Program-made: the position numbers and the translations under genes | Source of the DNA: Beaufortia kweichowensis | Lineage: Eukaryota > Chordata > Actinopteri > Cypriniformes > Gastromyzontidae | NCBI GenBank assembly: GCA_019155185.1 | Contig: CM032794.1 | Coordinates: 1,093,988-1,157,987 of the forward strand | Length of the DNA: 64,000 bases | Direction of reading: 5' to 3' | In this document: in pieces, positions 35,095 through 47,303 of the stretch | Layout: each line of letters opens with the position of its first letter | How positions within the stretch are numbered: position 1 is the stretch's first letter | The notes under the pieces: generated by a model | Seen by the model: the letters and a program-made list of their open reading frames with translations, nothing else | Told to the model about the DNA's origin: nothing | The model's database searches: none

Positions 35095-36138
35095 GCAGCG
35101 TCTCTTGAACTTGAACACACCTGTACATTTCGTCACGTTTTCATTAAGATACCGTGAAACTTTATAATTACGAGACGTGTTTTACAGCTTTTAAAGTGAA
35201 ATTTACGTCATGCTGAACAGAACGACACAAAGGTGAGGAAAAACGTTTACGATTTGATGTATGTGTGCGCTTTCTCTGTATATATGTTGTTTGTCGTGTT
35301 GTTTAACCTCATGTGTTTATTATATAATTAAAGTCACTGTAGTGAGTCTATGGTAAATCCGTGGTTACTATGTTCTAACTTGTGTTTTATTTAAGTATCC
35401 TTTCAGATGTTTCTCCTAACATTGCTTAGAGAAGAAATAAAACAAAAACAAATGAGTTGTTAAACTACATGAGGAGGTGTGAAATGAATGTAGATTGTAT
35501 AGGTAAAATAAAATGGATTTCGGTAAATTTGATGAGAAATGTTTGAGTTCATATGGAATTTTTAAAGTTCAATAACTTTGATTTTTGATGTCAAACCTGA
35601 GTTGAGTTTGTGTCATTGTTGAGATCTCTTCTGAAACTCATTTGTGAGATTTCTCTCTTTCTCAAGAGAAATATCTGATGAGCAGATGAGATTTATACAA
35701 ACGTTTCTATTAGCTCTCTGTTTAATCTCATTGATGTCTAGGAGAAATAATTAAGATCTAATCTGTGGTTTTTCTCATAGGTACAAATACCATAGTTAAA
35801 CTATGTTTACTGTAGTAAGAAATGAGGCTAATTTTCGCCAGCATTGTTTTGGATATGTTACGTTGAAAGATAAGAGCATTACTGTGATCTATTTGAACAT
35901 ACTTTTATAATGTAATAGATGTTAATGAGTCTTTATCTAGTCCTGCTAAACACATACACCTGTTTCTCTATTCTGTTTTAAACTCAACCAAGCCATGGTG
36001 CCATAAAGTTTAGCAAAAATCGCCCAGTATTAAATCATAAATAATTTTTTTTTTGTTAATGGTCATTGTCGATAAGGACTAAGGCTGATTCAGATGAACA
36101 GGCAGTGTAAAGATGTTATTTCATAATTTTAGGTCTGT
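35095..36138. other. Intergenic DNA between the inverted repeat and the rp1 stop codon
   Basis: On the plus strand an ATG at 35210 is followed by a donor-like CAAAG|GTGAGG near 35231, so a short first exon of an unknown transcript is possible. I see no matching downstream exon. The rest is AT-rich and must also contain the 3' UTR of rp1 (minus strand). Confidence 0.35.
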
Positions 36139-39100
36139 TTAAAGTAAGGGGCAGTGCTGTCCACAAAACATATATAAAATCTCCAGTGCATCGGGTTCTG
36201 TTGAACGTTTTGTAACCTCCGTTTGGACACCCGGTCTTTTGGTCGGCTGGGTAACTACTGGAGGTGTTGCTTCCATCATTGGTTGCACCTTATTAGCTTT
36301 TTTAATGTCCGGTAGGCTAAAAACAGTTAGAATGCCATGTTTCTCAGTCCAACCTTTATTTGACTGTGGAGTCATTTTGTTTTCTGTTACCTTCTTTGCA
36401 TGCTCAGTATTGTCTGTCTCCATCTCAAAATCACTGGCATTTGAAGGGTGAAAGTATGTGAATGTTGTTTCTGTAGATCCTGCATGTTCTTCTTGATCTG
36501 AAACTTTGTCAGGTGTCATAGGGCCAAATAATGAATACGGAGCGCCTTCTTTCTCACAATCCTGCTCTGACTCGACCACCACAACCTTCTCTTTACCATT
36601 CTTGCATGTTTCTTCAGGTTGTGGTGAAGATCTGAGGCTTGTCTGGTTATCCCGAAATAACCAGCGACCCTTATCAATGAGGATCGCGTCCTTGGGTCCC
36701 ACACAAGTCTTCAGAGTGACACAATTTGTCGGGTTATTAAAGCCTTCGATAGAGCTTGTGGCATTGAAGTATGACAGATCTGATATGACATTTGTGCGAG
36801 CCTCATGGATGGAGGCCAGGCTGGTGACATTTTTGCCTATATGACCTTCTCTTTTCTTGGCTTTATGAGTTGCGGGGGGGCTTTTCTTATCAGAAGCAAC
36901 TTTTTTAAAGTCTTTTCCATAAAGGCGCTCAATAGTCCTTTTCACATAACCCTTGGCGATTGCCAGCCTGCATGCATCTTCCTCAACTTTTGATAACTCT
37001 GGTGATGTTGATGACTGGTGTTCGATGCTGTCCATTGATTTGAGCTGATGACCAGATGGATCTGAACTCGGGCTGGTCAGACGTATCAGTCCAGACTGCA
37101 TATTTGCATTGCTCTTAGCAAGAAACATTTCTCTGATGGACTTTACTCTGTTGATCTGGATATTCGCTTCTGGATCTCTTGCCAAAGATTTGGTATCATA
37201 ATCGAATGCTAATGATGTTCTGTCTGTGGTTTTGGTCTTCTTTGGTGTCTCTACAGTTGTTACATGAATGTGGTTTAAGAGCTTTTTGCCAGATATCTGA
37301 TGTGTTTTGTAAGGCACAGATCTTTCCTCGTCTTTTAGACTACTGATCAGGTTTTTCACAGAATTAGATTTTTCTACTATAAAATCAATTTCCTTTTCTT
37401 TGTACTCACTGACATCTTCTGGTAGCTGCTGATAGATGGTGTAGCATTCTGGTGTCTCTATAATGACATGCTCCTCGTCAGAACTTATATCTTCCATGCA
37501 AAAATCTTCCTGTGTGTTTGAATAATTAATAGTATCCACTTCCATGTTTGATTCAATGTCAAAAACATGAGAAATACCTTGCTGGTCAGGTATCCAAATA
37601 TCTGTTGTTGGGTTTTTATGTAATTGAACTTTTGTTTGAACTATGTGAGACTGACTTTGCCAATGTTCTGATATTTCCGTCTCAGAGCATGTCTGTTCTG
37701 CTCTATTATTAGTTGTGGGACATTTTACAGAAAGATTATCTACATCATTGAAAGATCTTTCCTCAGAAAAGCACAGAAGCCCCTCATCACAATTCTCATA
37801 TTCTTCTCCTTCATTGAAACTTTCATCTTCACAAAAGGTTGGTTTTTCTTCACAGCAAACTGGTGATGCAAATAAATGATCAATTTCTTTATCTGTTGCC
37901 ACTTGTCTCGTCCCTTTTTGTTGAGATTCATAATTTTCTACTGCAGAATTATTTTCTTTCAATGTACCTCTTTCCTCATCAATTCCCTTTTGTCTTTCTA
38001 TTCTCATCTCTTCCTCTCCTTTCTGATGTTTCTTTACAGTTTCATCTTCCTGCTTCTTGAGTCTTATTTCCTTCATTTCTTGTACTTCTATTTTCTTTAA
38101 ATCCATCTCTTTGTGGATCTCCATCCCAAAACTGGATTCAATTGATGGCATGTTATCACAGATAACTGAATCACCTATGGAGTTGTGCTCTTCAGTTGTG
38201 TTGTCATTGAAGAAGTCTTTTTGATGTCTGTCAGTCTTCACAATAGTTTCTGTATCAGGTGTTAAAAGTGGTTCAGCCATGAATATCTGTGATGTGCTGT
38301 TTTCCTGCGTGTGTGCATTTACTGCTCTGTCAATAACTGAATTAACATACAGGTTCACATAATCTTCCAGTACACAATCCAAAGTCAAATGCTCGGAAAA
38401 CCCATTCTCCTTCACCTCCAAGAAAGAGTCGCTAACCTTCTTCATGTTTTCAAACTGGTTGCATGTCTCCTTTATATTAAAGATGACTTTAAGCTTGTCT
38501 CTGACTCTCTCAGGAACCCCTAAATCTTCCATCAGCACTTGGATTGCCTGTTCCTCCTCTTCTGAACTTGACCTGTGATAGGACTCATTGGTGTGTGGTG
38601 TGATGCTGTGACTCTTTGCCTTATTGCTCAGCTCTTGAAATCCTCTCCATCTCTGTAGCAGCTGAATGGATGCTGAGGCATGCAGATCTGTCAGTCGTTT
38701 CCTCAGCTGGTCTGGATCTTCTGTTCTAGCTAATTCCTTGAGAGATTGCAGCATGATCATTGCCTCAGAACAGCCTAGATGGCTCTCAGCCTGACAATGT
38801 GCATTCAGGTGCTGTAAGCCATCCTTTAAAGTCATAATAGAAAGGAAGGCAATGAGTTTTCTGGAGGAGGAGCCGAATGTAGATGCCAAGTGTGAAGAAA
38901 AGTCTGGCACACTTTTGGACCTTTGTAAACATGATGGCTGTTGTTGTTGTGTGATCGCACAAAGTGATTTAAGGGATTGGCAAAGCTGATCAAGTACTGG
39001 CTTCATGTCTGGTCTAATAGCCATTTTGACTGTGTAGAATTTTTCCCCTTGCAAATCTCTCTGTTCTAATGAAATATCAAGTAATGTACAATTCTCAGTG

Positions 39101-42100
39101 TCGTATGATGAGGTCTTACTCTTTAGCTCTGAAATCTGTTGATCTTCCCTTGTTTTTATTGTGTCATCACTGTTTTCTTGCTCTTTTTCCTGGCCTGACT
39201 TCTTCATCTGTGATGGATCTATGAGAGTACCTTTCTTATCAAAAACCTTCTTTGTTAATAATGGTGTTTTTTCAACAGGTTGATTATTGAACATTGATGC
39301 TTTGACCATTGTGTTATTTTTAGGTATGGTTTCTATAGACGTTTGGCTAGGTAGTGAAGTGCCTTGCAAAGTATATTTTGTAGATGGTGAATCTTCCAAA
39401 TTATCTTTGTCTGCTGTTTTCAAAGAGCTTCTTGTTGCTGAGAGATTCGTTTTAACCATTGACTTTACGGATTAGAGAACTCTTTCAAAAACTGATTTTG
39501 AGGCAGTGGTGTTGCTAATGAAGTTTTTGTTAGCAAATGTTCATTAAGAGAAGAACTTGATGTGTCATTTATAGATGAGTAGTTTGCTGATACTGTGTTC
39601 CTCAAAACACGATCCTGATTAGAAATTGAATCTTTAGGTTCCTTGTCTTCATAATTTCCATCCTCTGCAATCTTGGTAGCTTCTGTTGAAAGCTCTTGTT
39701 CAGTGCCATGATGAAATATTGATTTCTGTGGTTTAATTGTGGTTAATAATTCTTCATCAGGGAGAGGAGGTTGACTCTTTTGTAACCAGAGTTCCACATA
39801 TTCATTCTTTAGAGAACATAAGGAATGGTCAGCAGCTAGAGACTTGAACTCTTGAGTTTGTCCCAGACAGTCACTCTCCTCGTGCATTGATGTTTGGCGT
39901 GTAAGTGATCCTAGCTGTGATGCATAAAGCAAGATTTTTGTCTTTGGTAAGGCTTTAGTTGGGCATTCTTTAAGATTGCTATCAACCAGGTTTGGATCTT
40001 GTGTTTTTAGTGAATCACTACACTCTGACTTTTGTCCTTGAGGCTTTAATGGTACACTTCCCGTATTATTTCTTTGTTTAAGTAATTTTTCAACAGCTTT
40101 GGCTCTGATATGCTCTTTTAGTTTCATGGCCCCTGTCTGCTTGAGTAGATCAGCTCTTATTTTCCTTATTTCTTTAAGAATGTCTTCTTTACTGTTCTTT
40201 TGTTTTCTTTTAGGATTAGCCGTATTTAACAAGTAATTCTTTTTAACTATTACTCTCACTGGCTTCCTTTTTGAGGTTGTACCTGTAGTTGAAATTCTTT
40301 TAGATAATGGTGCTTTTTGCGATACGCTGATGGGTGTAGAGCGAGGTGCTGGCTTCTTGGTTCTTTGTGTTGAGGCAGTGTCTGCTTTGGAAATTTTATG
40401 GGTTGAGGAAAGTTGTTTCACAGTTGACTGTTGTTTGTGGGATGCCAGTGTCTTTAGTTCCATATCTGCACTAGAGGAACAAAATGTTTTATCTGAGGTT
40501 ACTGGAGAAGTGTCAGAAGATACTAAATGGCCGTGTGGTGAGCCATCAGGTGATGTGCCAAAGCCTTGCAAATCAAGTTGCATATTGCCAGAGAGGTTCC
40601 TCTCCTGGCATGTTTGCTGTTCATAGATGTGTAACACTGTCTCACGCACCTCCTTCCCATTTTCTTGAAGCTTGAGAACCTCTGAAGCGCTGTAGCTTCT
40701 GGACTGGAGCTGTGTGGTCGTGGTGGTATTCATTTCAGAGGGCAGAGTTCCTCGTGGCTTCGGTACAGGACGGCTACAATGTACCATGCAGTATTTTTCC
40801 ATCATTTCTCCATTGTCCAGCTGTTCCTTGTAAGAGTATGAACTGTTTTCTTGAATTTCGGTGTCAGTAATAGTCCTGATGCTCTCTGCAGAAGTTTGTT
40901 TTTGTTGTACCTTGTGCAACCCTGGAGATTGTGTTTGCGGTGAGGAGGGCTGATCTGTGCTTACTTCATCCCTATTTATCTCGCCTCTGTTCCTTTGATT
41001 CAATGTTTTTAACAGGTGACAAGTGGCTGCTGTCTTCCGGGTTGCTCTTGTCGACCTGTATGGTCACAGGATCATCGAGAGGGGACAAGTGTGCTTCCAG
41101 ATCAGGACTAGGATCAGAAAGCGCTTTAATTTGATTGGCCACATTCGAGCGACTGACTGTGGTAGTCCAGTGTATTGTTTCCTCTTCTTTAATAGTGAGG
41201 CGGACCTTCATTTCTACAGTCATGCTTCCATCCTGATTGACCCGGAAGGATTTCTCAATGTCATCTTCATCCAGACAGGCAGTATCTGTCTCTGCAACTG
41301 ATTCAAGAGGCTGTCCAGACTCTATTTCCAAAGAACCGGCTAGGTTACTTTGAAAGTCACACATACTCCCTGTAATACTGTTATTTATCTGCTCCACAAC
41401 GTAGCGTTCGGATGATGGAGAGAAAGGGTGAGATTTTGTACTGCTTGACTTCTTTTTCCCTGTAGAATGTTGGAGAACAGGTGTTAAAGATGAATAAGAG
41501 TAGAAGGCGTTTGTCCAGTCCAGGACAGCAGGAACATGTTGAAAGGGAGCAAAGAAAACACACACAGATTTGAGAGAGCATAGATGCTATAATCCATATT
41601 GAAGTATGTAGGTCACAGTAGGTATTACAGCAGATATGAATGTCTCAGCACTTGTCTCAAGGCAGTCTAAGTAATAGATTAGCTTGAGATTCAATGTTAC
41701 ATGTAAAACAACTCTATCAAGTGAGTGATTGATCAGGAATTTTTAATAAATGCTTTTGGATACGTCTAATAATTTAAAGTACATATAAAGTTACTTGGTG
41801 TATCATAATTTTAGTTTGAACTGGAATGAAGGTTAAGAAATTGCACTTACGCTCAGTTGAATACTGCCTTTCCATTCTTTTGGCTGGTAGCCATGTTGGT
41901 GGAGACGTCTTCTGGATATCATAGTTTCTTTGTCTGAAGGGTTCTCGACCAGCAGCCACTAATACCCCAGAGCACAGGATCAGAGCAGGAAGCCCATCCA
42001 CCTACAATAGCATAAAACATCTTCTATAGGCCTACATCTTGTATCAGCAAACATGCATCTTAAGTAACTATATGACAGTCAGTCATGCTGGTTAACAAAA

Positions 42101-43522
42101 TACCAAACCGCCTAATGCACTTCTAAAATGTCAGATTAGGGTTTTAATCTGTTTCAATTATATAGTGTTATATAAAGATGTAAAATGTAGTTCATGACGT
42201 TTGTCATGGGTTCGATCCCAGGGATTGCACATGCTCGTAAAAAGAGTGTATAGTATAATGCACTATAAGTTGCTTTGAATAAAACCATCTGCCAAATGCA
42301 TAAATGTAATGTAAAGTAAAGTTACCTGCAATTTTATGTTTACAACAGAGATGGCGACAGAGAGGTTGTTGGGTGCAGGTTTAAATGAAAACATTTGGAA
42401 ATTTTGTATTGGCTTACTTTGGAAAATTGTCTTTATATGAACTAACTACATGCATTGAAATGCTGATTGTGAAATGCAGAACAGTAAATATTCCTAACAA
42501 TGTTAGTGTAGTGTTTGAAGGTGTGTATGTGAATCTCCTCTCTCCTCGCCTGCAGTGCAGTATAATAGGATGATAGTAAAGAGGCTTAGTGCTGCTGGGC
42601 AGCAGGTCTTCCTCAATCTGTAAATGATGTTTATGTATAATGGGTCAGTCTGTTGGAGACACAGTGACCATTGTGATCAAAGAAAAACACATAGTTTAGC
42701 TGCTGTGCTGTCTGTGGTCTCCATAGGAGTTAGTGGTTGCTTATGTGTCAGACATTTATTTATGATTTTTGCCATGGCATTTAGTGTAACACTACTGCTA
42801 AGCCTTTAAAATTATGATATGGAATATTATAAATATTATTATGTATAAATAAATATTACAGTAAAGATAAATCCTCACCCTTCTTCCTTCAGGAGTGTAT
42901 AACCTGAGCACGGGAAGGTCATGACATCTGACATGTGCTGGAGCAGAGCTTCAAACGACTGTGTTGTTCTCTTTTGCAGCATGAGCGTATGTTTTACCTC
43001 CGGCTCTCCGTTGCGAAACACCACCAGCCGTTTGGGCGTGTGCAGCAGGGCGGCGTGCTCGTTTCGTCTCGCCCTGCGGGTTCCACGTGGAGCCGGGTTG
43101 CCCGTCTGCCAAGCCAACCGACGGGCGCTCACCGGCCGGGCGTGATACCAGGGGGGCAATTTCCGGCGTGCTCGCTCCAGGTCAACGGGTTTGACGGTCC
43201 TTTGATCGGAACAAATGTAGGAGTGGCCATGATGTAACTGGTCAAGGGACCGGACCGCCGTATGACCGCGGGGAGTCGTAATGGTGCGGACACCGAATGG
43301 CAGAGGCACGCGTTTGGACAGGCTGTCCAAGAGACCCTCGAATGTTTTAAAGGTGCGACTGTTGATGACCACAGGCAGACCGCTAAACTGGGTATCGCCG
43401 CTTTTATAGAAGCACACGTGTTTAGAGGCAATGGGTTCACTCATGTAGGGTTGACGGGATGTCATCTGAGTGTGACCGCTGGTACTGGACTGGGCCTTAC
43501 GCAGTACTGAAGCTTCACTCAT
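36139..43522 (-). pseudogene. rp1: Retinitis pigmentosa 1 (axonemal microtubule-associated protein); reading frame broken by three single-base shifts
   Basis: Doublecortin-type protein of the photoreceptor axoneme, needed for outer-segment disc alignment. Coding exons on the minus strand: 42879-43522, 41851-42001 and a giant 36139-41459, the RP1 layout. Two DCX domains: CFYKSGD to LERARRK, and RLVVFRNGEPEVK to NYDIQ. Downstream landmarks match human RP1: DDIEKSF...QDGSMTVEMKVR, SPGLHKVQQKQ, VKRTIERLYGK, IDKGRWLF, and a terminal CGQHCPLL. Frame breaks: at 42912-42914 (frame runs off just before LRLYTPEGRR), in 40972-41065 (probably the A5 run at 41006-41010), and at 39465-39472. One missing, one extra and one missing base would restore about 2038 codons with all exon phases closing. 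No nonsense codon was noticed inside the three open segments. It may be an intact gene with assembly indels; I mark it pseudogene because the sequence as given cannot encode the protein. A leader exon probably ends at 44969. Confidence 0.85.
42191..42314 (+). mobile_element. tRNA-derived SINE, degenerate, in rp1 intron 2
   Basis: GGGTTCGATCCC at 42208-42219 is a good RNA polymerase III B box. It is followed by CACATGCTCGTAAAAAGAGT and the tail TTGCTTTGAATAAAACCATC then TGCCAAATGCATAAATGTAA. The head before the B box is eroded. About 125 bp. Confidence 0.7.
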
Positions 43523-44969
43523 GATCAAAGTTTAACTGGAGTCTATAATAAACACAGCAAAGAAGTGGGTCAATTCAAATGACACGAGAAAAAATAATTA
43601 TAAAACTAATTTAAAAAAAAAAAGAGTTGTTGTCTCATGTTGAATGAGATTTCAGAAATGATGTAAAGACATTTTTGAATGATAAACTTTATTTAAATAA
43701 CTTTAATTTTTTAGCTTTTAGTTTTACTTTCACATATATATAATAGAGCACAAACCATATGAAATGTTTTTATATTATTATTTCTTATACTTATTTATGA
43801 TGGATTTTGTTTTTTTATCTATGATTTGCTCAGAAAGAGAGAAACCCCTTGAGTTAAATTAACTTAGAAAATATCAATATTGTCATATAAATATCCACAT
43901 CCATATATACATAACATTTTTGATTTTATTTTTGTGTGGAATTACATTATGGTGAATAGTTTTTTTTATTATATTTTGACCCAGCCAAGGTCTGAAAATA
44001 ATCCAAGATTATTTTTTAGAGTGTATGAATCACTTTGGATGGAGAAGTCTGATAAATACCTAAATGTACATGGAAATGGTTAACATTATCTTTAACAATC
44101 TACATCAATTTACACATCCTACATACTTTAAATAATAAATACTTCTCTTATTTACTGTATATGTCATTTGTAAAGACCAGTTTTGACCAGTATACATTTC
44201 TGTCTTGTCCCAGACTGGTTTATGCTGGGCTAGTGTCGAAACTGGTTAACCAAATGGAATTATCAGGTTCCTGGTTAGGCTAGTTAATATTTACAGAAAA
44301 GCCGCATATATTTCACAAGTGATTTGGGAATGTTTTTATGTGAATCCCATGTAAAGTCCCAAATAATCATGTGAAAAACCGTGACATTTTTCTGTAAGGG
44401 AAATAACCTGGAGTGGACACTAGCACATCAGTCTATTTCATAGTGATCTTTACAGCGTTTACTGTTTCAGTAATGTAAATTAAAGTTGTTTTTAAAAGCT
44501 TCTTTGTGCAGTTAAGACACCTCCACTGACAGGTGTTGTTTACTGTGGGATAGACTTGGATTAAACCAGAACTGCTCAAAATCATGTACAGTAAATCATA
44601 AAGCCAATGAATGTGATTATCAACAGTACAACATTATCAGTGAAACTCAGATTATACACTTCATGAGCAATATTTCTGAAACGTTCACCTATTTTATCAT
44701 CACCTTTCTTTAATTGTTTTGTAACGATAACAATAAAACAAAACCGTTTTGGGAACTTTTTTCTGAAAGCAGTTTTTCTCTAACAAACATTGTTATATTA
44801 CTTATTAATTTCATCTGTATTAAATGATCAATCATTAGGTTTCTATAAAATAGATTAGCTTTAAGTTCTGTGTTCTCCAGACGCAACTAAACACTGTATA
44901 CCGAGTCTAAAAACCACAATTAAAGCTCACGCTCCACATCGAGTCAGAAAGTGTTGTAAAACACTCACC
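43523..44969 (-). other. rp1: rp1 5' intron and candidate leader exon boundary
   Basis: A minus-strand donor AAACACG|GTGAGTG places the end of a non-coding exon at 44969, and an acceptor TATTATAG lies just before the coding exon. The leader has an upstream ATG (ATGAGAAACACG) that would run into a stop before the main start. A degenerate teleost repeat (GACCAGTTTTGACCAGTATA, ATGCTGGGCTAG) lies at about 44175-44285. No coding sequence. Confidence 0.4.
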
Positions 44970-45609
44970 GTGTTTCTCATTTTGGGCAGTATGAAGGTTT
45001 AACGTAATCATTTTGTCTTGCGTGGTCGTTACTTCATGTTGCATGTTCGAGGTCAGCGGTGAGGACTGGAAGGTATTTTGAGCAGGTGCTTTAGTCTTAA
45101 TTTGCCTAATCTTTGCTCAGTGATAATCTCACCAACCACAGAGACGCTGTATGTGTGTGTGCCAAACTCAACTTCATCTACCTGTTGATCTATTATAGCT
45201 GTCAGGAGTTTCAGTTTTAGCTCCGTCACACTGGCCCATCTCTATTTGTGCTTCAATCCCAGATGACTGCAGGATCTGTCTTATATAAGCATCATAAAAC
45301 ACATAACTGGTGTACAAAAGAGATCTTTTATTAGAGCTTCTTTAAATAATTCCAGCTAAGAATGTTGGTCTGTAACAAAGACCAAAATAAAATGATTGTT
45401 AATGTAATGAAATGTTGACAAGATTATATTGCAAATAAAACATTAAATAAATGGGAACATGCAGTGGATCATTTTCTAAAAACAATTTTACAACATTTCT
45501 TTTCTTTGCATTTTCTTTTCTTTTTTAATCTGTACAATAACAACAGATCAGTGTTTGTGATGTTTTTCTTTATTTATAGTCATAATCAATGATATTCATA
45601 AAGGACACT

Positions 45610-45880
45610 GTTTCCGGATATGATAATAAGATATTAAATTACATATTTTGATAATCAGATAATATCTATGTAATTTAATATTGTATTATCATCATATATG
45701 GTCTTAATATCTGACAGATATTAATACCACATATGATGATAACCATATATTAAATTGTTTTTATTATTAGATATTAAACCAGATACAATAAATATCAGAT
45801 ATTAAATTGCTGATTTGATGATCAGATAATAAATGACATATTTTGATAATCAGATATTAATCCAGATATGGTGATGATAA
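45610..45880. repeat. Imperfect local repeats of a GATAATCAGATATTAAA unit
   Basis: The words GATAATCAGATA, ATATTAAATT and ATATGATGATAA recur in both orientations through about 270 bp. Looks like a decayed tandem or palindromic AT-rich repeat. Confidence 0.5.
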
Positions 45881-47246
45881 TGTTCACTGTTTGAATCACT
45901 AAATTTAAATCACTTTTTTAATTTCTGCCCTGTCCTTACAGGATTCGTCACATATCACACGAGGTTCATCTGCCATTCTTAGGTGAGTCTTGAATTTTGT
46001 TTGTATTACAACAGCATATGTAGAATTCAAAAATTAAAAATACCATCGTGTTTATCTACCAAATAAACAATGTGAAGGCGAGTAAGTGAGACATCATGGA
46101 AAGTTATTTCCTTTCCACTGCTGGTATCACGTTAGATTGACAGATAGTGTATTGATCATGTGAAATCACACGTTGCACATGGTGTGTATCATATCTATAT
46201 AGGCACATATGTCATCTTTATATGTGATTGACACAGTCATTCTTAATATAACACCCTTTAATCTCAATAGTTTCCAGCAGCGACTCATTTATTGTTTAAT
46301 CACACTGGAATCTTTAGTCGACTGTGCAGCCGTGTCTCACCATTGCTCATCCCTGCTCGCTGAGATATCTGCCTGGAATTTCAGTCTCTATTTTTAACCC
46401 TTTGCTGTGGTCTAGGCGCCGGCTTCAGATCCCCAAGCACGCTCATGCTGGGAAACTATCCAAGACATGTTTGGGATCAACATAGGATTTGTTTGATATG
46501 TCTGTGCTGGAGCCTGAAACGTGGACACAAATACACATGACGCCTTTGCTCGCTCGTCTTATTTCTCACATTTGTCTGCGAACTGACCCTAACGATTGAA
46601 TTTGCAAGATAAAAACACAGATGAAATATGGGAGGGAGAAATAGTTTTTTCCCCAGAGTAGTTTAGGGAGGAAGCGGTGGTTCTGGACCGCTGCTGTTCT
46701 GCTCGTGACTCGCTCTTTCAGTCCAGTTCTTGACTGCTCTCTGACCCCTAAATCTCAAAGCATGCCAACATATCAAACAGTCAAGGTCAGGTTCACTTTA
46801 GTGTGGAGATTACAGTTACACACACGCACAACGAATTTTCAATTAATACTAAACAAAAGGCAACTTCGTTCTTTTATTCAACATGTAACAGGACATACTC
46901 AGACTGGATCTGAATTCATAAGGCTACTGCTTCTCTCAGTCATGATAACACATATATCACACACACACAATTTAATATGTAAATATTAAATAATTTAAAT
47001 ATTTTGTCATATTGTGTGTGTTTTTTTCACACACGTTTTTAAAGCACAAGAGCTCCCCCTCATGGCAACATTTGACAGGTTTAGCAAAAGATATAAAAGA
47101 TATTGTAGATTTTTCAAATATTAAACCATTGTTTTGGTCTACAGAAAATTAATGTATAAATTGTATAAAAGTACAAAAATATACAGTGGTCTGTAAAAGT
47201 CTTGCATGAAATAATTGTTTAAAAATGTAAATTGTCTCCTAATATA

Positions 47247-47303
47247 GCTTTGGATAAAAGCGTCAGCTAAATGCCTAAATGTTAATATAATGTAAATGTA
47301 AAC
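47247..47303 (+). repeat. SINE-tail fragment
   Basis: CTTTGGATAAAAGCGTCAGC then TAAATGCCTAAATG, the same tail as at 1612 and 42279. Confidence 0.55.

Noticed and set aside
33600..36100. TGS1, TMEM68 or XKR4 exons, expected near LYN from mammalian synteny
   Set aside because: I looked for coding exons with splice signals between lyn and rp1 on both strands and found none that resembles these proteins.
40960..41070. An intron explaining the change of frame in rp1
   Set aside because: Any GT...AG pair within the overlap gives an intron of only about 20-30 bases, too short to splice, and vertebrate RP1 has no intron here.
36139..41565. Three long minus-strand frames (36139-39459, 39465-41003, 40972-41565) as three separate genes
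   Set aside because: They are consecutive parts of one protein, RP1, in the order of the human sequence, and fall within its giant last exon. They are separated only by single-base shifts.
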